Source of the DNA: Bryoerythrophyllum caledonicum
Lineage: Eukaryota > Streptophyta > Bryopsida > Pottiales > Pottiaceae
Length of the DNA stretch: 64,000 bases
Direction of reading: 5' to 3'
Assembly: GCA_963971425.1 (NCBI GenBank)
Contig: OZ020524.1
Coordinates: 19,087,022 to 19,151,021 of the forward strand
Made by a program: the position numbers and the translations under genes
Notes under the pieces: model-generated
Told to the model about the DNA's origin: nothing
The model's database searches: none
The model's input: only the letters and a program-made list of their open reading frames with translations
Shown here: positions 22,296 through 35,547 of the stretch, in pieces
Layout: every line of letters begins with the position of its first letter
Numbering within the stretch: the first letter of the stretch is position 1

Positions 22296-24830
22296 ATGGA
22301 GCGGACTCTTAAAGTACCCCCGAAGCAGGGTAAATATGACTGGAAATCTCATAGCTGCAAGTTTCCGACGGAAGGCCGAGGGATAGTTCTGTTTGAAGCA
22401 AATACAAACGAGGACATACTTATAGGGTTATCTCCTGAACCTCAGACCACAGACTCAATGTACGAGATTGTGGTGGATGGGGTAGGTTCAAGTCCATCAT
22501 TGCAAGGCGTCAACAAGGCAGATCCGAGTTGTTGATTGACATTGACGATGCTTTGAAGCTGGATGGTGATCAATTTGAGGCCTGATCCTACCATCTTTGG
22601 GTGTCCATCGATGCCCAGACGCAGCTCATCCAGGTCGGTCTTGGTGATGGCTCATCCCATGAAGATGTGTTTCTTGTATACAAAGATCCAGACTTTGATT
22701 CAACGCTTCAGTATGTTTGCTTTAGTTCTATCAAGTACACAAATATTCGTCTACCGACAATTTCCATGGCGGGACCTGGTACATACCCAAACATTGCGGT
22801 GGCATCTCCGAGACTGCTCACATCGGAGCCACTGATATCACAATGCAATCCAACATACGACGGGACACCTGATTACAAGCTCCCAACCGAAGGTCGAGGA
22901 GTTATTTCCTTCGCAGCAATCGCGAGTTCCAGTATGAAAACAGCAATTTCTCCACAACCTGGAACCATGGTTTCAATGTACGAGATTATCATAAGTGAAG
23001 GGCGCTGGATTCAAAGGAGTTCATTTGCATAATACGAGTTTTGCGTCGTCAATACCGCTGATAAGATATTCACGAGTCCACATGTTGTGGAACTGAGAGT
23101 TTTGGGTGTCGATTGATGCCGAGACGAAGCTCATCCATGTGGGGGCAAGGAAGGCATGCGGACCTTGAATCGGCCTTTTGTATCTTCAAAGATCCAGACT
23201 TCATCATCGAGGCTCGGTATGTTTCTTTGTCTTTCAACGAAACACCTAATGCCTATTCAGAAATCTGGGTTTCACTACCGACTGTTGCAACTAGTGTGTA
23301 TGGGCTGAACTTCAGCGGAGTAGATTCCGTTCACGAGTCACCGCGTCACTTTTATGTTAATCAGTGCAGAGTTCTTGGAAAAAAAGCTGTCCATCGCTGA
23401 GGTGATTTTGAACCAAGGTCAAGTTTCTTCAGCTGATCTTTTCTGGCCCCTGTCCATGTTGACAGAGCTCCGTCGAGTGGTCAAGGAATGCTAATCCTTG
23501 ATTGCGCTTTGTCACGACGACGAGCCCTGTCAGATGGCGTATCTGAGGCAAGGCGAGAGGAAAGGCTCTGAAAGAAGTTGTCTGGTGCACAACTGTGGCA
23601 TTTCACTACAGCAACAGAAGGTGTAGGCAAGGAAACCCTTCCATGGATGATTTTCTGCAGGTCGAATCATCAGAACTGGAGTTTCTGAAGTAGATGCTGC
23701 AGAAGGTGGCGTTGGCTGACCAGAAAGAGCTCCAGGCTTCGCTTGACCTCTGGATTCAAGATCTTTGCTGAAGCGCCAAAGAATGTGGCAGGTCTTTCAG
23801 TGACGATACTGTCATGTGTCTTGCAGCTCGGATATCGGCCAGAATAGCAAACGCTGAAGGCGACGTAAATTGTGAGGCTGACCACACCTCTGTTCTGTGG
23901 AAGACCACCCAAGAAGCTCTCGAGGATTTTCGCAAGATTGGGAAAGGTTCTTATGGTACCGTCTTTGAGACGTTGTGGTTGGGGGACAAGTACGCAATGA
24001 AGGAGTTCATCATAGCCCCAATTTTTGAGGATGAAGTCAAGGCTTTATCGAAGCTGAATCACCCGCACATCGTGAAGGTGTCATCCTTCATCTATGATAC
24101 TTCCTCTCATGTGCCATGTTTCTTTCTTCTGGAAATAAGGCTTCAGGATTTGCGATCTTACATGAACGTCAGAATGAACCGGCACCGGATCAATCCGCCC
24201 TTCTCAATTCCGGCCTCCATTGACTTGATGCTGCAGCTTTCGGAGGCGATGAGTTACATGAACTCTGAGGGGCTTGTGCATCGTGACCTGAAGGCAGAGA
24301 ACATTCTTGTCAAACCTGTGGATGAAGCGGAGCTTTGTGAGGGCTTTGTGATCGCCAGTTAGCCGATTTTGGCTTGGCGAAGTCCAAGCACGAAATCACT
24401 GCTCACTCTCACTTGCCACGAGAAAATCTGGGCACCACCAAGTGGATGGCGCCTGAGATGTACAGGAGCTCAAAAGCAGTTGGTTGATGGTGAACAAACG
24501 TTGGCATTTCCTAGGAAAGCCGATGTGTCCAGCTACGGTGTCGTTTGTTCTGAAATCCTGGCAGGAATGTATCCATTTCACAAAGTTGAAGGCTTGAGAA
24601 TGAGCGAACTTCTCAGACTCTGTTAATCCGTTGCGGCCAGAACTTCCTCCAAGTTGCCCTGAGAATTTGATGTCTCTGAATCGTAACTGTTGGCACACAG
24701 ACCCTGTGAAAAGGCCGACAGTTACCCAGATCTCCGAGACACTGAGATACCTAAAGGGCGTTCGCATGCTGACAGGTACACACTTCGAACATATTTTGAT
24801 GTATCTGAAGCAGGTCTGTCATTGTTGCAA
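22296..24830 (+). pseudogene. Methyltransf_FA domains plus protein kinase, broken gene
   Basis: The relic encodes two tandem Methyltransf_FA-type domains (named after farnesoic acid O-methyltransferase) followed by a Ser/Thr-type kinase. Domain 1: YDWKSHSCKFPTEGRGIV to WVSIDAQTQLIQVGLG (22338-22660). Domain 2: YKLPTEGRGVISFAA, SMYEIII, then FKDPDF and ARYVSLSFNE (22870-23290). Kinase: IGKGSYGTVF (glycine loop), YAMKEF (VAIK lysine), HRDLKAENIL (catalytic loop), ADFGLAKS, GTTKWMAPEMY and DPVKRPT (23935-24740). It is broken by frameshifts near 22490, 23010, 23130, 24362 and 24485 and by stops such as 22582. No splice sites explain the breaks. Intact relatives would probably be receptor-independent cytoplasmic kinases; what the FA domain senses is unknown. 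Confidence 0.85.
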
Positions 24831-26419
24831 TTTGTTGAGTGTAGAGTGCTTTTTTACTCCAATTCATGTCATAACTATTCGATAGTTTATGTAAGAGATA
24901 TGCTCGTCGTTTGGTGTGTTAGGGCAATGTTCCGTGCAGGAGCAGGATGGTGCGACTACGGAAAAGCTATTCACCATTGAGCACCAGGAGGTGATGGACA
25001 GGAGAGAAGGATGGAGCTCATTGTGTGGCCTCTGCTTCTGGTTTTTTTCTGCTTGTGGGCCAATTTTAGGTGCCTTCGCTTCAAGTGGGAAGAGATAATT
25101 CGGGTAGGTTGCAATTGTAGCCTTGAATCTCCTCGGTCTTTCTGCTTCAAGCACCGCTTCAAAGCTTCAGCATACATGAACGAGACCACAGCAATGCCTT
25201 GCTGCTGACCAAGTGCTTCATTTGTGGAATGATTTGCCCTTTGACCTCTTCGGCAATTGTAGGTACATTATTTTGTTTTTCCTTCGTGAATTCTTCAAAA
25301 GGTAAAACCTTACTTCAAATGGTATTTTAGTTCCATTCAGCTGTCAGGTACACATGAACTTTTGATGTGAATAAAGTCTGAACGGATTCGTATGACACTG
25401 TTACTAAGCAGTCCTGTGAAACCAGACAGAGGGTGTTCTATCACAAATCTGACGTGATTAGTGAACGAATCTGATTAACGTAGCAGTGAGTAACACTATA
25501 TAAGAATCCTACAGTTTTCTGTTTCTCTCCACATTCTCACACATGAAATAATACAATCTCAAGATGGAGAAATGATTCACATGTTTACATATGTGTCATA
25601 TATGGTCCACAACCCTTTAAGGGTCGAGCACATATATGATGCACCCTACAAGATCTCAAATCACATGATTGAAAAATAAAATAAAATGGCAATTCAAGGA
25701 GGGAGTTGCTATCTTTCAAATACATGTTCCAGTACAAAAATATCATATGAGACGTACACCCTCCTTATTTGTATAACAGGCACCTAGTCCAACTTGATAT
25801 TTCCAAAAATAGAAATTTCTAATACAAGCCAGACCATAAGAAGAGTCTGCCTGCCCTCGCACTCATGAAAAATAAAGTCGCCCCTAAATAACCTGCAATT
25901 TGAGAATCATCCCACACAAAATGGCCAATAATGGAAGGGACCAAGCTCTAAGGCCAGTACTCAAGTACTGTCAATGACTGACCACCCTGCCAAACCCTAA
26001 TTTCTGCGCTCAACCACATCTGACAGAGGTCAAACTCAATAATATCATCTCAAAAAGAAAACAGGGCCAATAAAAACAAACAATTCCAAAAAGCTTCAAA
26101 AAAAATCATGCCCACATGGACAAACCAACAACGCCTGAGTCCTTATTCAAGAATAGCAGAACAGCTGATGGTGCTTTGGTGCCGTCTCTAATTTAACAAT
26201 TACTTGTAATATGCTTACAAACTCAGGCCTTGAACTTGTCTCCTTCCAAAACCAACGGCCAAGTTTGCTGTCAGTAAAGTATCCAATCTCTGGCACAACC
26301 TCCAATACACTTGCTGCACAATGTGTTCCAGCAGTGATACCACCTAACGAGGCTTCTTGCAGGTCGAAATGAATGAATGAGTAGTTGTCTATTGGTAGAA
26401 ATGTCAAAATGGTGGTCAG
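24831..26419. other. intergenic and PP2C 3' flank
   Basis: Between the kinase relic and the PP2C stop codon. Short open frames at 24864-25208 on both strands carry no motif I know. Roughly 26140-26419 is probably the PP2C 3' UTR on the minus strand. Confidence 0.4.
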
Positions 26420-28673
26420 TCAGTTCGCAAACTGACCATGAGCCTGGCCTCCTCGGGATGGTTGCTTGCCTTCCATGGCGTCCTGTTTCCACTTGCAAGT
26501 CACACACAGGAATGGACCGTCCAGAGGCCTGGATTTGCTGGAGAAAAAGGCTCCGGCGTGCACCGAAATCCCATCGTTGGCCTCGATGTCACACTGGCAC
26601 ACGGCGCACAGGAACATGCCGTTTCCTCCGTTGATTGATGCTTCGTATCCCAACCTACAAGGACAGCAGAAAGGTTAACGATGGGAAAACAAGTACTGTA
26701 TCAAATTGAGCAAGGTGATTGGAGTATTCTCCATAAGGCAAAGATACTATGCCTTATGACCTCTTTTCCCTTTCTAAATTATTCCCAAACTTTCTAGAAC
26801 CAGCTCAAAGCGGAAGGCGGCTAAGATTCATGGTGCAACATGACCTCTCCTTCAGCTGAAACAAACTACTTCTGACTTCAGTTTAGAAACCACCAAGCTC
26901 TGATACATCTGATGGCTATTAAGAGTAGCCTCAAAAGGGGTAAACTTTCGGTGACTTTACAAAGAAGCCAAGTTTTTCATCATAAACAGTGTCTGAGAGA
27001 CTAACCTCTCTGATAACATCGCAGAGCCTTCCTCGAATAACTCTTCCATAACCGGGGTGGAGTCGTGATTCGGCTGAGATGAGGGGGCTTGTTTCTGTTT
27101 CCAGCGAAACATTCTGTAGATGGTGCTTTTCTTCTTGATGACCGGGGGAGGAGGTTCGTTGTTGCTGGGGGGCAGCAAGTCCACCACTAAGCATGTGGTG
27201 TCGTCCCTGAGACCTCGAGTGCGCAGTGTTTCCTTGACGATGTGCTTCGCGGCAACCTCTGGCTGCGATAGCCCTCGACAGCACTTCGCAGCTTTTTCTG
27301 AATCCAAGGCGTCCCATACTCCGTCTGATGCGATAATGAGCCTGCCTCCTTGACTTGAAAGCTGTACACGTACACTTGATGAGAAAAAACGAGAGGAAAT
27401 ACTGTACCAACTTCCCAAGCCTCAAGGAAATGGAACAATTTTGAGAAAAGGCACTTTATTAGGAATGAAAGGATAATATATGACGAAAGGTGACCTTGAT
27501 CTGCTTCACATGAGGAACAGGAACGATGAATTCCCCTACATCTGTGTCTCCAATTGACCTGGAAAGGCACAGACCGCCTGGCCAAACCCTCAAAGGCCCG
27601 ATCTGGAATAATACCATGAGCAAATCACGTGAGCAACCTATCTCCCACACCAAGTAAAGCAATAGGTGGAGATTCACAAGGGAAAAACAATACTAGGCGT
27701 TTCTGTCATGATAGAATCCACATGTACATTACCTCGGCGCCACCAACGATGTTAAGCCTGCCAACTTCCCCACCAGCAGCTCTCACACGATCCCTCCTGT
27801 GAGGGAAAAGAATATACAGAACATGAATATTCCGCAGTAAAGAAAAGGTGAAAGCACCACATCTGCTAAAAAGGACACACATAAGAAACAAAATATAACT
27901 TGCAACAGATACTTGTGAGGAGGATGAGTTCCATACTCTTCCTCATTGCAGTCCAATCTGTGGTCCACAGTGAGGTCTGTCACGACCCCTTGCGAGTCCA
28001 GGACGCACCGCGAATCCCCAACACAAGCCACGGTGATGGTCCACCCATCAATCACCACAAACGTCACAGTTGTCCCTGACGTTTGCTCTGCAAACAAAGT
28101 AAATCAATAACTTCATTCCAACAATAAGAATATAGGCAGATGCAAGCATATGATATCACACCTTTTGCTTGAAATTCTTTGTCGGCTTTCACAAATCCAG
28201 CGACTAGTGCTCGAGGAAGAGCTGCCAACCAGTCATCGCGCTTGAGGCGAGGGTTCAGCGCGCTCATCACATCGTTCAGGAGATTTTCTTTTGTATGAAT
28301 TGCTGCAGCGGATCCATTGTGGCCATCAAAGATCTGATTCACACCACAAACACAAGAAAAAAAAATCAGTAAACGAGTTGAGGAGCCCCATGAAAAGAAA
28401 GAGGAAAAAGAGATGTACCCCAAAGACTGCAAAGGTTGAAGAGCCATCTCCGGGTATTCTTTGACAATCAGTTTTCACCAACGCGAAATCCTCTCCTTTC
28501 CTGGGCTGCAATGCTAGTCCGCAGCGCAACAAGGGATTCTCCACAATCTCGTTCTTCAGCTCGTAGGCAAGTAACGACGCCAACGGAACCATGGGCGGGT
28601 TTCTAGGCGGGGTTCTACTCCGGCTCTGGAAAAGCCCATTCTGCCGATGAGCAGGCTTGTCTCTGGAGCCCAT
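26420..28673 (-). CDS. protein phosphatase 2C with CxxC C-terminal module, 7 exons
   Basis: A Mg2+/Mn2+-dependent Ser/Thr phosphatase (PPM family). Exons 28673-28419, 28333-28162, 28087-27937, 27796-27733, 27602-27495, 27361-27006 and 26654-26420 join in frame (1341 nt) to 446 residues. Catalytic motifs in order: FAVFGIFDGHNGSAA (metal-binding DGH), SGTTVTFVVIDGWTITVA, ACVGDSRCVL, VDHRLDCNEEE, GLCLSRSIGDTDVGEF, IIASDGVWDAL and RDDTTCLVVD. The tail after LFEEGSAMLSERLG carries two CxxC pairs (CAVCQCD and CVTC) and DAMEGKQPS, as I recall for the Arabidopsis PP2C group that includes At1g47380. All residues of the active site are present. The first in-frame ATG was taken as the start. Likely a cytoplasmic or nuclear phosphatase without a known substrate. 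Confidence 0.92.
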
Positions 28674-29669
28674 GGCGCTGCTCAAATGTCACTCATGTAA
28701 TAAGGTCATAACGGGGTGTTATCTCTGGCAAAGCCCATGGACCTCAAATGTCGAACATGCGCAGTCGCTCCTTCAAACGCACAACTGCACACGCGTCCAA
28801 CACCACAACCATGAAACCTCAAAAGCGAGTATCCCTCAATCACAACCTCACCATCTAATTCAGAGAATAATTTCGAGACTTCACAAAAAAAGACATGCAC
28901 TTGGAATATAGATCACTCAAAAGCTTGAGCATAAGGAAACGAATACTTATATGATTTCACGACTGTTTTCTAAAATTACAAAGCAAGAACACCCTCATAC
29001 ACTAAAACTAGGAAACAGCGCTCCCGCTCACATCATCAACCGGATAAGGACAGAAAGGGAAAAAGAGTCCTAGTTTACCACCAACAATGTGATCAGGTGA
29101 CGCTGATTTCCCTGATCCCATTCTCACCCAGCCAGAAAAGAAAAAGTTGCAAACAATCTCAATCTAGCAAATCTAGCAGCAAAAGTAGGTGTTACTCGTA
29201 AACCCACCTAGAGAACAGTAAGGGCCGGAGCTAGCTGGAACCACCCGTACATGCAATGCAGATCGCCATCTCCACGCAAACCCAAGAGAAGCAAACCCTA
29301 GCGCGAGGTGGTGATGAGTCCTAGCTGCGCTCACAGAAATAGAGAGGCAGCCCCCGAATTAGACCGTGACCGGCACATTGTGATGTCTCGATCTGCTGGC
29401 TTGGGTGACTGGGGTGATGCAATGCGGGCGAGGTGGAGTCGCGCGTGAGGCGAGCGGTGCGGTGCGGTGCGGCGGGTGCGACTGGAGCGCAAGCGAGGGC
29501 GAAGAGGAGGGGGTGCGATGGATGGGGGTGGGTTTAGGGGGGAGCCCTCCCTCGGCACTTGCTTGGGGGTTCTAGGAAGCTGCCAAACGCACCGCTTCCC
29601 TCCTTCCTTCCTTCCTTTTGGGTTTACCCTTGGGTGGATAAACCCTTCAAGTATTTCTTTTTTTAGAAC
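28674..29669 (-). promoter_or_regulatory. PP2C leader and promoter
   Basis: GC content rises at 29200-29620, as expected for a plant promoter/leader. A CCTT repeat (29601-29618) lies near its upstream edge. A 5' UTR intron is possible: a donor-like CTCTAG|GTGGGT near 29208 and an acceptor-like GCCAG near 28732 on the minus strand. Transcript data would be needed to confirm it. Minus-strand open frames here are not protein-like. Confidence 0.45.
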
Positions 29670-29850
29670 ATGATATTTAGTGTTAACCACACTAATTTCT
29701 TTACTGATGCAATAAGTTGTGACTCTCGATGAAAAAGCTTACCAATTATATTTGTAATAATCATTCTCTTTAGATAGTTGTGCTCTTAGTAATAATCTTC
29801 TTCAAAGGTAGCATTTACAAAAAGTTTAGTGTGGTTATACTAAATATCAT
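29670..29850. mobile_element. small MITE-like inverted-repeat element
   Basis: Terminal arms of about 25 bp in inverted orientation: ATGATATTTAGTGTTAACC at 29670 and its near-complement ending at 29850 (GGTTATACTAAATATCAT). Internal sequence is AT-rich and non-coding. A related arm is found at 19437. The exact ends and target duplication are uncertain because similarity continues a little past the right arm. Confidence 0.6.
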
Positions 29851-29939
29851 CTTCAGTGTAGTATATGGATCTCTTGTTTTTAACCCTAGAGGTCTTGTCT
29901 GAAGAATGTAAGAGAAGACTTTTGGGGCTTTAGGGGTCA

Positions 29940-30310
29940 GTAGGGCAAGGAGAGTCTCCAAGTAAGCCCCCAGTTAAGTCCATGTCCTTAATTGAGTCCC
30001 TTGTGAAGTTCTTGTCCCTAGTTAAGTCCCCATCTTACTCCTCGGACACACCGCCCAATGTCTCCGAGTTGAGTCCCTAGTTAAGTCCCGAATTAAATCC
30101 CCATCCTCCCCCTCGGAAACGCCGCCTAGTATCTTCCAATTAAGTCCTTAGCTAAGTCCATGTCTCCAGTTAAGTCTTCAGTTAATTATCCACTTAGGTC
30201 TTTAATTGATTGTCGAGTTATGTCTGCAGTTAAGTCCCCGTCCTCCTCCTCCAAAATGTCGCCTTGTATCTCCTGGTTTAGTCCCCATTTACGTCCACGA
30301 CCAAAGTCTA
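29940..30310. repeat. degenerate tandem repeat rich in AGTTAAGTCC
   Basis: AGTTAAGTCC-like words recur about a dozen times. Three larger, diverged units begin CCCCATC or CCCCGTC at about 30025, 30099 and 30236, and contain CTCCTCGG, CGCC and TCTCC blocks. Non-coding. Confidence 0.65.
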
Positions 30311-33300
30311 CCACGTGTCTGAATTTGGCTTTACCGTTGTCATTTTTACCATAAGAAAAATATGATAAATGGGTAGGTCTTTGTCAAGGTTTTTCTTGGC
30401 AAAAAATACTATGGTAGGAATAGAGACTAGTGGACTAAATTTGGAGGGTGAAAGTTAGATTGACTTAGAAAGAGCAAGTGATGGCTAAACACAACAAAAA
30501 AAACATTGATTCATGTAGTCTCAAGTGGGCAAGTTTTCAATATTTTCTTTCAGGTTTTTTTACTACATGTGGGCATTTCTGAACGCTTTCCAGGTATGTA
30601 TATATATATATATATGTGTGTATAATTTATTTGTTTATATATTTGTTTATTTATTTATTTTTCAAAATTGATGTGTGATGAAAAGGTTATGCTATCCAAA
30701 CGAGTTTTTGTGGAAGGATGTCTAATTGGGATAGTTTGTCAATATGGTCAAAAATTATTTGTGACTTTATGTACAATAAACCAACGCAATGTCCATTGAA
30801 AATTAAACTTTCCATTGTGCAAAAATTTCACGCCAAGAAGAAATTTAAAGTTTTTGACTATTGTGCCCAAACACTTTTTGTTCTTTTACATATATAGACT
30901 CCAAATATTAAGATTTTTCATTTTTCTATTGATCTTTTTGTCTTCTTTTATTTCAAGAAAACTCAATAATCTCTATGTTCATCATTTGGAATAAGATTTA
31001 ATATACATCAAGACTACAATAAAATAAAATGTATTTAGTGTGATTTTGGACCTCTTCTTGTTGCACGGTTCTTTTAGATATATTGAACACCTACAACATA
31101 CCTTTAGAAGTATTTATGGACAAGTACCTTGCATCATTGGTTAATTTTCATGTGGTGGAAATCTATTTGCTTTTTCTCTAAATGACATGGAAGAACAAAC
31201 AATTTATATGAGATGAACTAATTGAAGCTGCCTCTTATTTATTTGAAATGACGTCTAGTAGGCAAAGGATCAAAATTAATTTAACAAAATGGAAAATGAA
31301 CTAAAGTATGAAGAAATAAAGGAAAATTTTATCTGCTTACTTTATGGTGTAAGCATAGTTTGAAAAGAAACAACAATTATTATTTAGATTATCATTGTAT
31401 ATCCAACCAAATTTCTAAGTTCAATTGTGCTTAGTCTTTGACTTTCAAAGAATTTAAGAGTTTTAGACTCAAGTTCTACCAAAGACAATTATCATTGTTT
31501 GGTTCCACAATATACGTTTGTATACACTTTGTAAAAAAATTAAATGCATCTATACATAAATTGATAGTAAGACAGACTTGTATCAATTTATGTGTTAGGT
31601 TGCATGAAAATTTGTTGGTTAGAGTTGAGTCTTAACAGAATTGACCATTTGCATTGGTTCTAAAAACCACAATCAAGTAAAACCCAACTTGGTGGATTCA
31701 ACTAATCAGAACAACAAACTCCAGTCTTTAGAGGAGGCCAACATGAATATAGTGTCTACTTGATTAAAGAAGAACTTACATACTTAGAGTGATGAGCAGA
31801 GAGTTTAAAGCAGAAATTAAAGAGACTAGAGTATCAAAAATCAATAAATGCATATGTTTTTGTGAACACTTAATCTTCACTTAGATCATTCTTTTTCCAA
31901 GCTTGTAGTTTGAGAGGATACAAAAATGGATTAATTTTCACCTAGATCATATTTTCCCAAATTTACATTGTGAAAGGATTCATCAACCAATTCATATTGA
32001 AGTTCATGAGATCTCGAAAGAGCTTCAAATGGACATGGAAGAGAGCTAAATTATGACCTTAGAGTACCACTTGTTACATTCTAAATGGAAATTTGTGTCC
32101 ATTTGACTTTGGGTCCACAAGTAGATCAAAGAAAAGAAGTAAAACACTAAATAGTTTTTTAAATTAAAAAATCTTGAGTATGTAAGTCAACATAAAAAGT
32201 TTGAGTGCTTAGAATTTCCAATTAAAAAGGAATTGTTGATACTTTGGATATTCTTTCATGTCAAAGTGATCATTTGTATTCAAATAATAAATATCTTCTT
32301 AAGTCTATATGATGGTGTCAATACTGATATTGCGTTGAATTGTCTAAAATGAAGCTTTCAGATTTGTGTATGTGAAATTCAGTGATTGAATATAGATGCT
32401 TCAATGAAAATAAGTCTATCAATGGATGTCATGCATGCATACATAGCATGGTTACTTTTGTCAAGTTAAATCATTGCACCAAAGAGCAATATTTGATGAA
32501 GGCGGTTAAGTTACTATCTCATTGAACATGATTATTTGGAGACTGAGAAAGAAATTGGATAATGGATACTTCTCAACTTCAAATTATAATTGGACATGTA
32601 GTATTATGAGATTTCTAAATGAATAAAAAATCTTAGCACAATAATTTAATTAAATTATAGATTAAATACTCACTTTAATTGAATGATAGAATAAATATTC
32701 ACTTTGATTGCATACATGAAATGTAATGTTGGAGTGGCATAAGATAAAAATGTCTTGATAATTCTATGAATTATGGATCTAGGTCTAGATCAATTAAGAG
32801 GTCTAAACAGCGTCTAGAAAGCAATGTCTACGGGAAAAGCAATGTGTGGTGTACTCTTGCGGCTTGGCGATGGCTTACGGTGGAAAAAGCCACATCTCCT
32901 ATTCTCCCTAGAGTTTCCATCTGAAATTATAAGTTCCAAGCCGTTGTTTCATAACACCGTGGCCTTCACAACAATGAAATATGTCGTGGCGGAATAGCGT
33001 GGCGTTACACTGTGACAGATTATAATGTGGCAGTCCACCATCGCGTGATCGCAATGTGGCAGATTAAAACGTGGTGTTCAACGTAAATGCAGTCTAATTA
33101 TCATGTTCAAGAAGTTCGCCGTTACTTTGGCATGATTCAAATCACTGTCGTATATATGTGTTTTTTATCCAATTTTGTTTCTTTCACCAATTTATTTTTT
33201 AATCTTCATCTTGTTTCCTTTTCTAATCATTTAACCTAAATAATATAAATTTTTGCTCGTTACTTGCAAACTAATTCATTTTCATTACTTTTGAACATCT

Positions 33301-35323
33301 AACCTTTTTTTAGATACATTTATTTTTCGTGTTCAAACATAAAATCTTAAACACTTTTCCATTAGTTATATCTCCAAGACATATTTTCTCTAATATTTTA
33401 TTCATTTCTAATTACATTACGTTCCTCAATTTGGCCTTATTGAACATTTTTCCTTTGGATCATTCCAAAAATGTTTTTGCCTACCTAAATCATTTATGTC
33501 CCTAGATTCCCCCATTTATCTCTCTTACCAAGCATTTATCTCGTTGGTGATTATATTAGTCATAGTATTATTCTATTTCATTTTGAATTTATAGACATTC
33601 CAATTGAATTGCCATGATTTCCAACGTAGAAATTATAAACCGCAACATCATTGTTTTTCATTTACAATCTACATAGGAGATTCCTATGATTAGGCTAACT
33701 AAATGCTTCCCACTTTGGTACATACCACTCACAAATTGTGGCTAATATGGAGAACTACTCCTCACAAGCCTGGAGTCATATAACCAAAAGCCATGCATAT
33801 TGTGAATTACAATACATGCCATCAAATGTAGTTCTAAGAACACCATAAAAGTTTTTTTAGGGTAATAGTATTTTTATACATTGGTGACAAAAGCCACCAT
33901 TCACCTAGTCCAATGCTAATAATCATCAATCTTGAATCATGCCATTTCAACAGAGTCTCAACAACTACTATGTCCAAGCCAAACCATGCCCTTGCAAATG
34001 GATGTTTCATTCCCTTTTGTTAGTATTGCACAAGTATACAATTTCAAAGATTTATCATATAAAATTTATACATTTTATTAGTGGATGAAAATAGATGTTT
34101 TTTTTAGATTTAATAAATCTATAATGTTCCAAACATATTAACTATAACTGCTCTAACAATATATATCTCTAATGTCTTAGACTTACCCACCTCTCATTCT
34201 CCGTTTCTCCTTCCTCTATAGCAAGTGCTACGTGGTCTCTCTTTCTACCCACCATGACATCCACCGGTTGACCTCAACAATTCTGCTTGGATGGCCAAGA
34301 CGGATTTCAAGGGTCTAACAATTTTGTAGATGTTCAAAGCCCCAATCACAACGATACTCTCATAGCAAAGGAATTCTATACCATAGAGATATATCTGTAA
34401 TATGCCAATATTTGTTTGGTTCAAATGTAGGACTCAGTGACTAATTTATCAGCTCGACCAGGCGCCCTAGATCTTCAGCCGTAAGACTCTCCATTGGGCG
34501 ACTAATCATCTAGGCATCGCTCGGCTCGGTGTTATGGACCAACATATTGTGCTTGTGCTATAGGAGTTGCTTGAAGTTGTCAAAAAACTCTGCAATCAAG
34601 TCTTGCCTCTCTCATCCAGAAATTACATTATCATTTGTTTCGGTGGTTTTAATAAGCTTCTCTGATTTCCACAATGTCAATCTCAGCGAAGCTCCCACCA
34701 CTGTGCTATCCACAAGTTTTTTCATTTTCTTAGAGCTCATTTGCAGTTTCATAGCATTGAAGAGTTTGTGCTAACTATTCCAAGAGAGTTGATAGAAATG
34801 AAATGCCTCCGTCTACAAATTCTAGCTCTAGAATTTCTTCAAATGAATGCCTCCGTCTACAAATTCTCATAAATCACCTAACACCACTGTGTTTTTATTT
34901 ACTTCCTTCTAAGTACAACACTCATGCAACATGAAAGTAGTAAGCCAATTCAGAGAATTATTTGTGTACCGGTTCTTTTCTTGATACACATTCTACATAG
35001 TGTTAAACAATTTTTCTAAATCGGTTTTGCACTCGGTTGTGAATAATTGTTTGTGTTGAATATACTTTATATATAAATAAAATCTTATATATCTGAACCT
35101 TATGCGGAACAATCAACTTAACCACAAATTACCAATAAAGAAAAAAACAAGAATATTGTAAGATAAACAAAAGTTGAAAACCAGAATGCAACGACTTTGT
35201 ATAAATGGACATACAAATTTAGATGTGCCTTGAACGCACTGAGTAGGAGATTACAGTATTTTGCGGTATATTAATGACACATTTTTTCATGAACCGTGAG
35301 CGGAACTTTGACTTTGTTTTGTG
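30311..35323. other. AT-rich gene desert
   Basis: No credible gene. Small structures: a TA/TG microsatellite at 30598-30630, a diverged 63-bp duplication at about 31868-31980, and a direct duplication of GCCTCCGTCTACAAATTCT at about 34805 and 34849. A minus-strand stretch around 34550-34760 reads weakly protein-like but is stop-broken and unidentified. Confidence 0.5.
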
Positions 35324-35547
35324 TTAACCCCTAAAGGCCCAGGGCGTTTTAGAGGAATCTCTACTTCGTTGATTATAATTTGCAAAGATGAACTTTCTGA
35401 GAATGCAATCGTAGGATCTCCTTCTAAATTTGAATGAGATGGTGTGGTTAAAATTTTGTGAGTTCTGACTGTATGGATTGAAAGAAGAATACACTTAAAG
35501 TGAAAAAATTTTTACCCCGTAGGTATACTTGGGTCTTTAGGGGTTAA
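35324..35547. mobile_element. piggyBac-like non-autonomous element A (TTAA-flanked)
   Basis: 224 bp including the TTAA at both ends. After TTAA the left end reads CCCCTAAAGGCCCA and the right end is its inverted near-copy (TGGGTCTTTAGGGG, then TTAA). TTAA duplication with a CCC-starting inverted repeat is the piggyBac hallmark. No coding capacity. Confidence 0.65.

Noticed and set aside
29331..29690. 119-codon minus-strand frame upstream of PP2C
   Set aside because: GC-rich promoter/leader DNA; Arg/Pro-rich product without motif and ending in a MITE arm.
32810..33090. GC-richer patch with repeated GTGGC words
   Set aside because: Looked like a gene fragment, but no frame or repeat period holds up.
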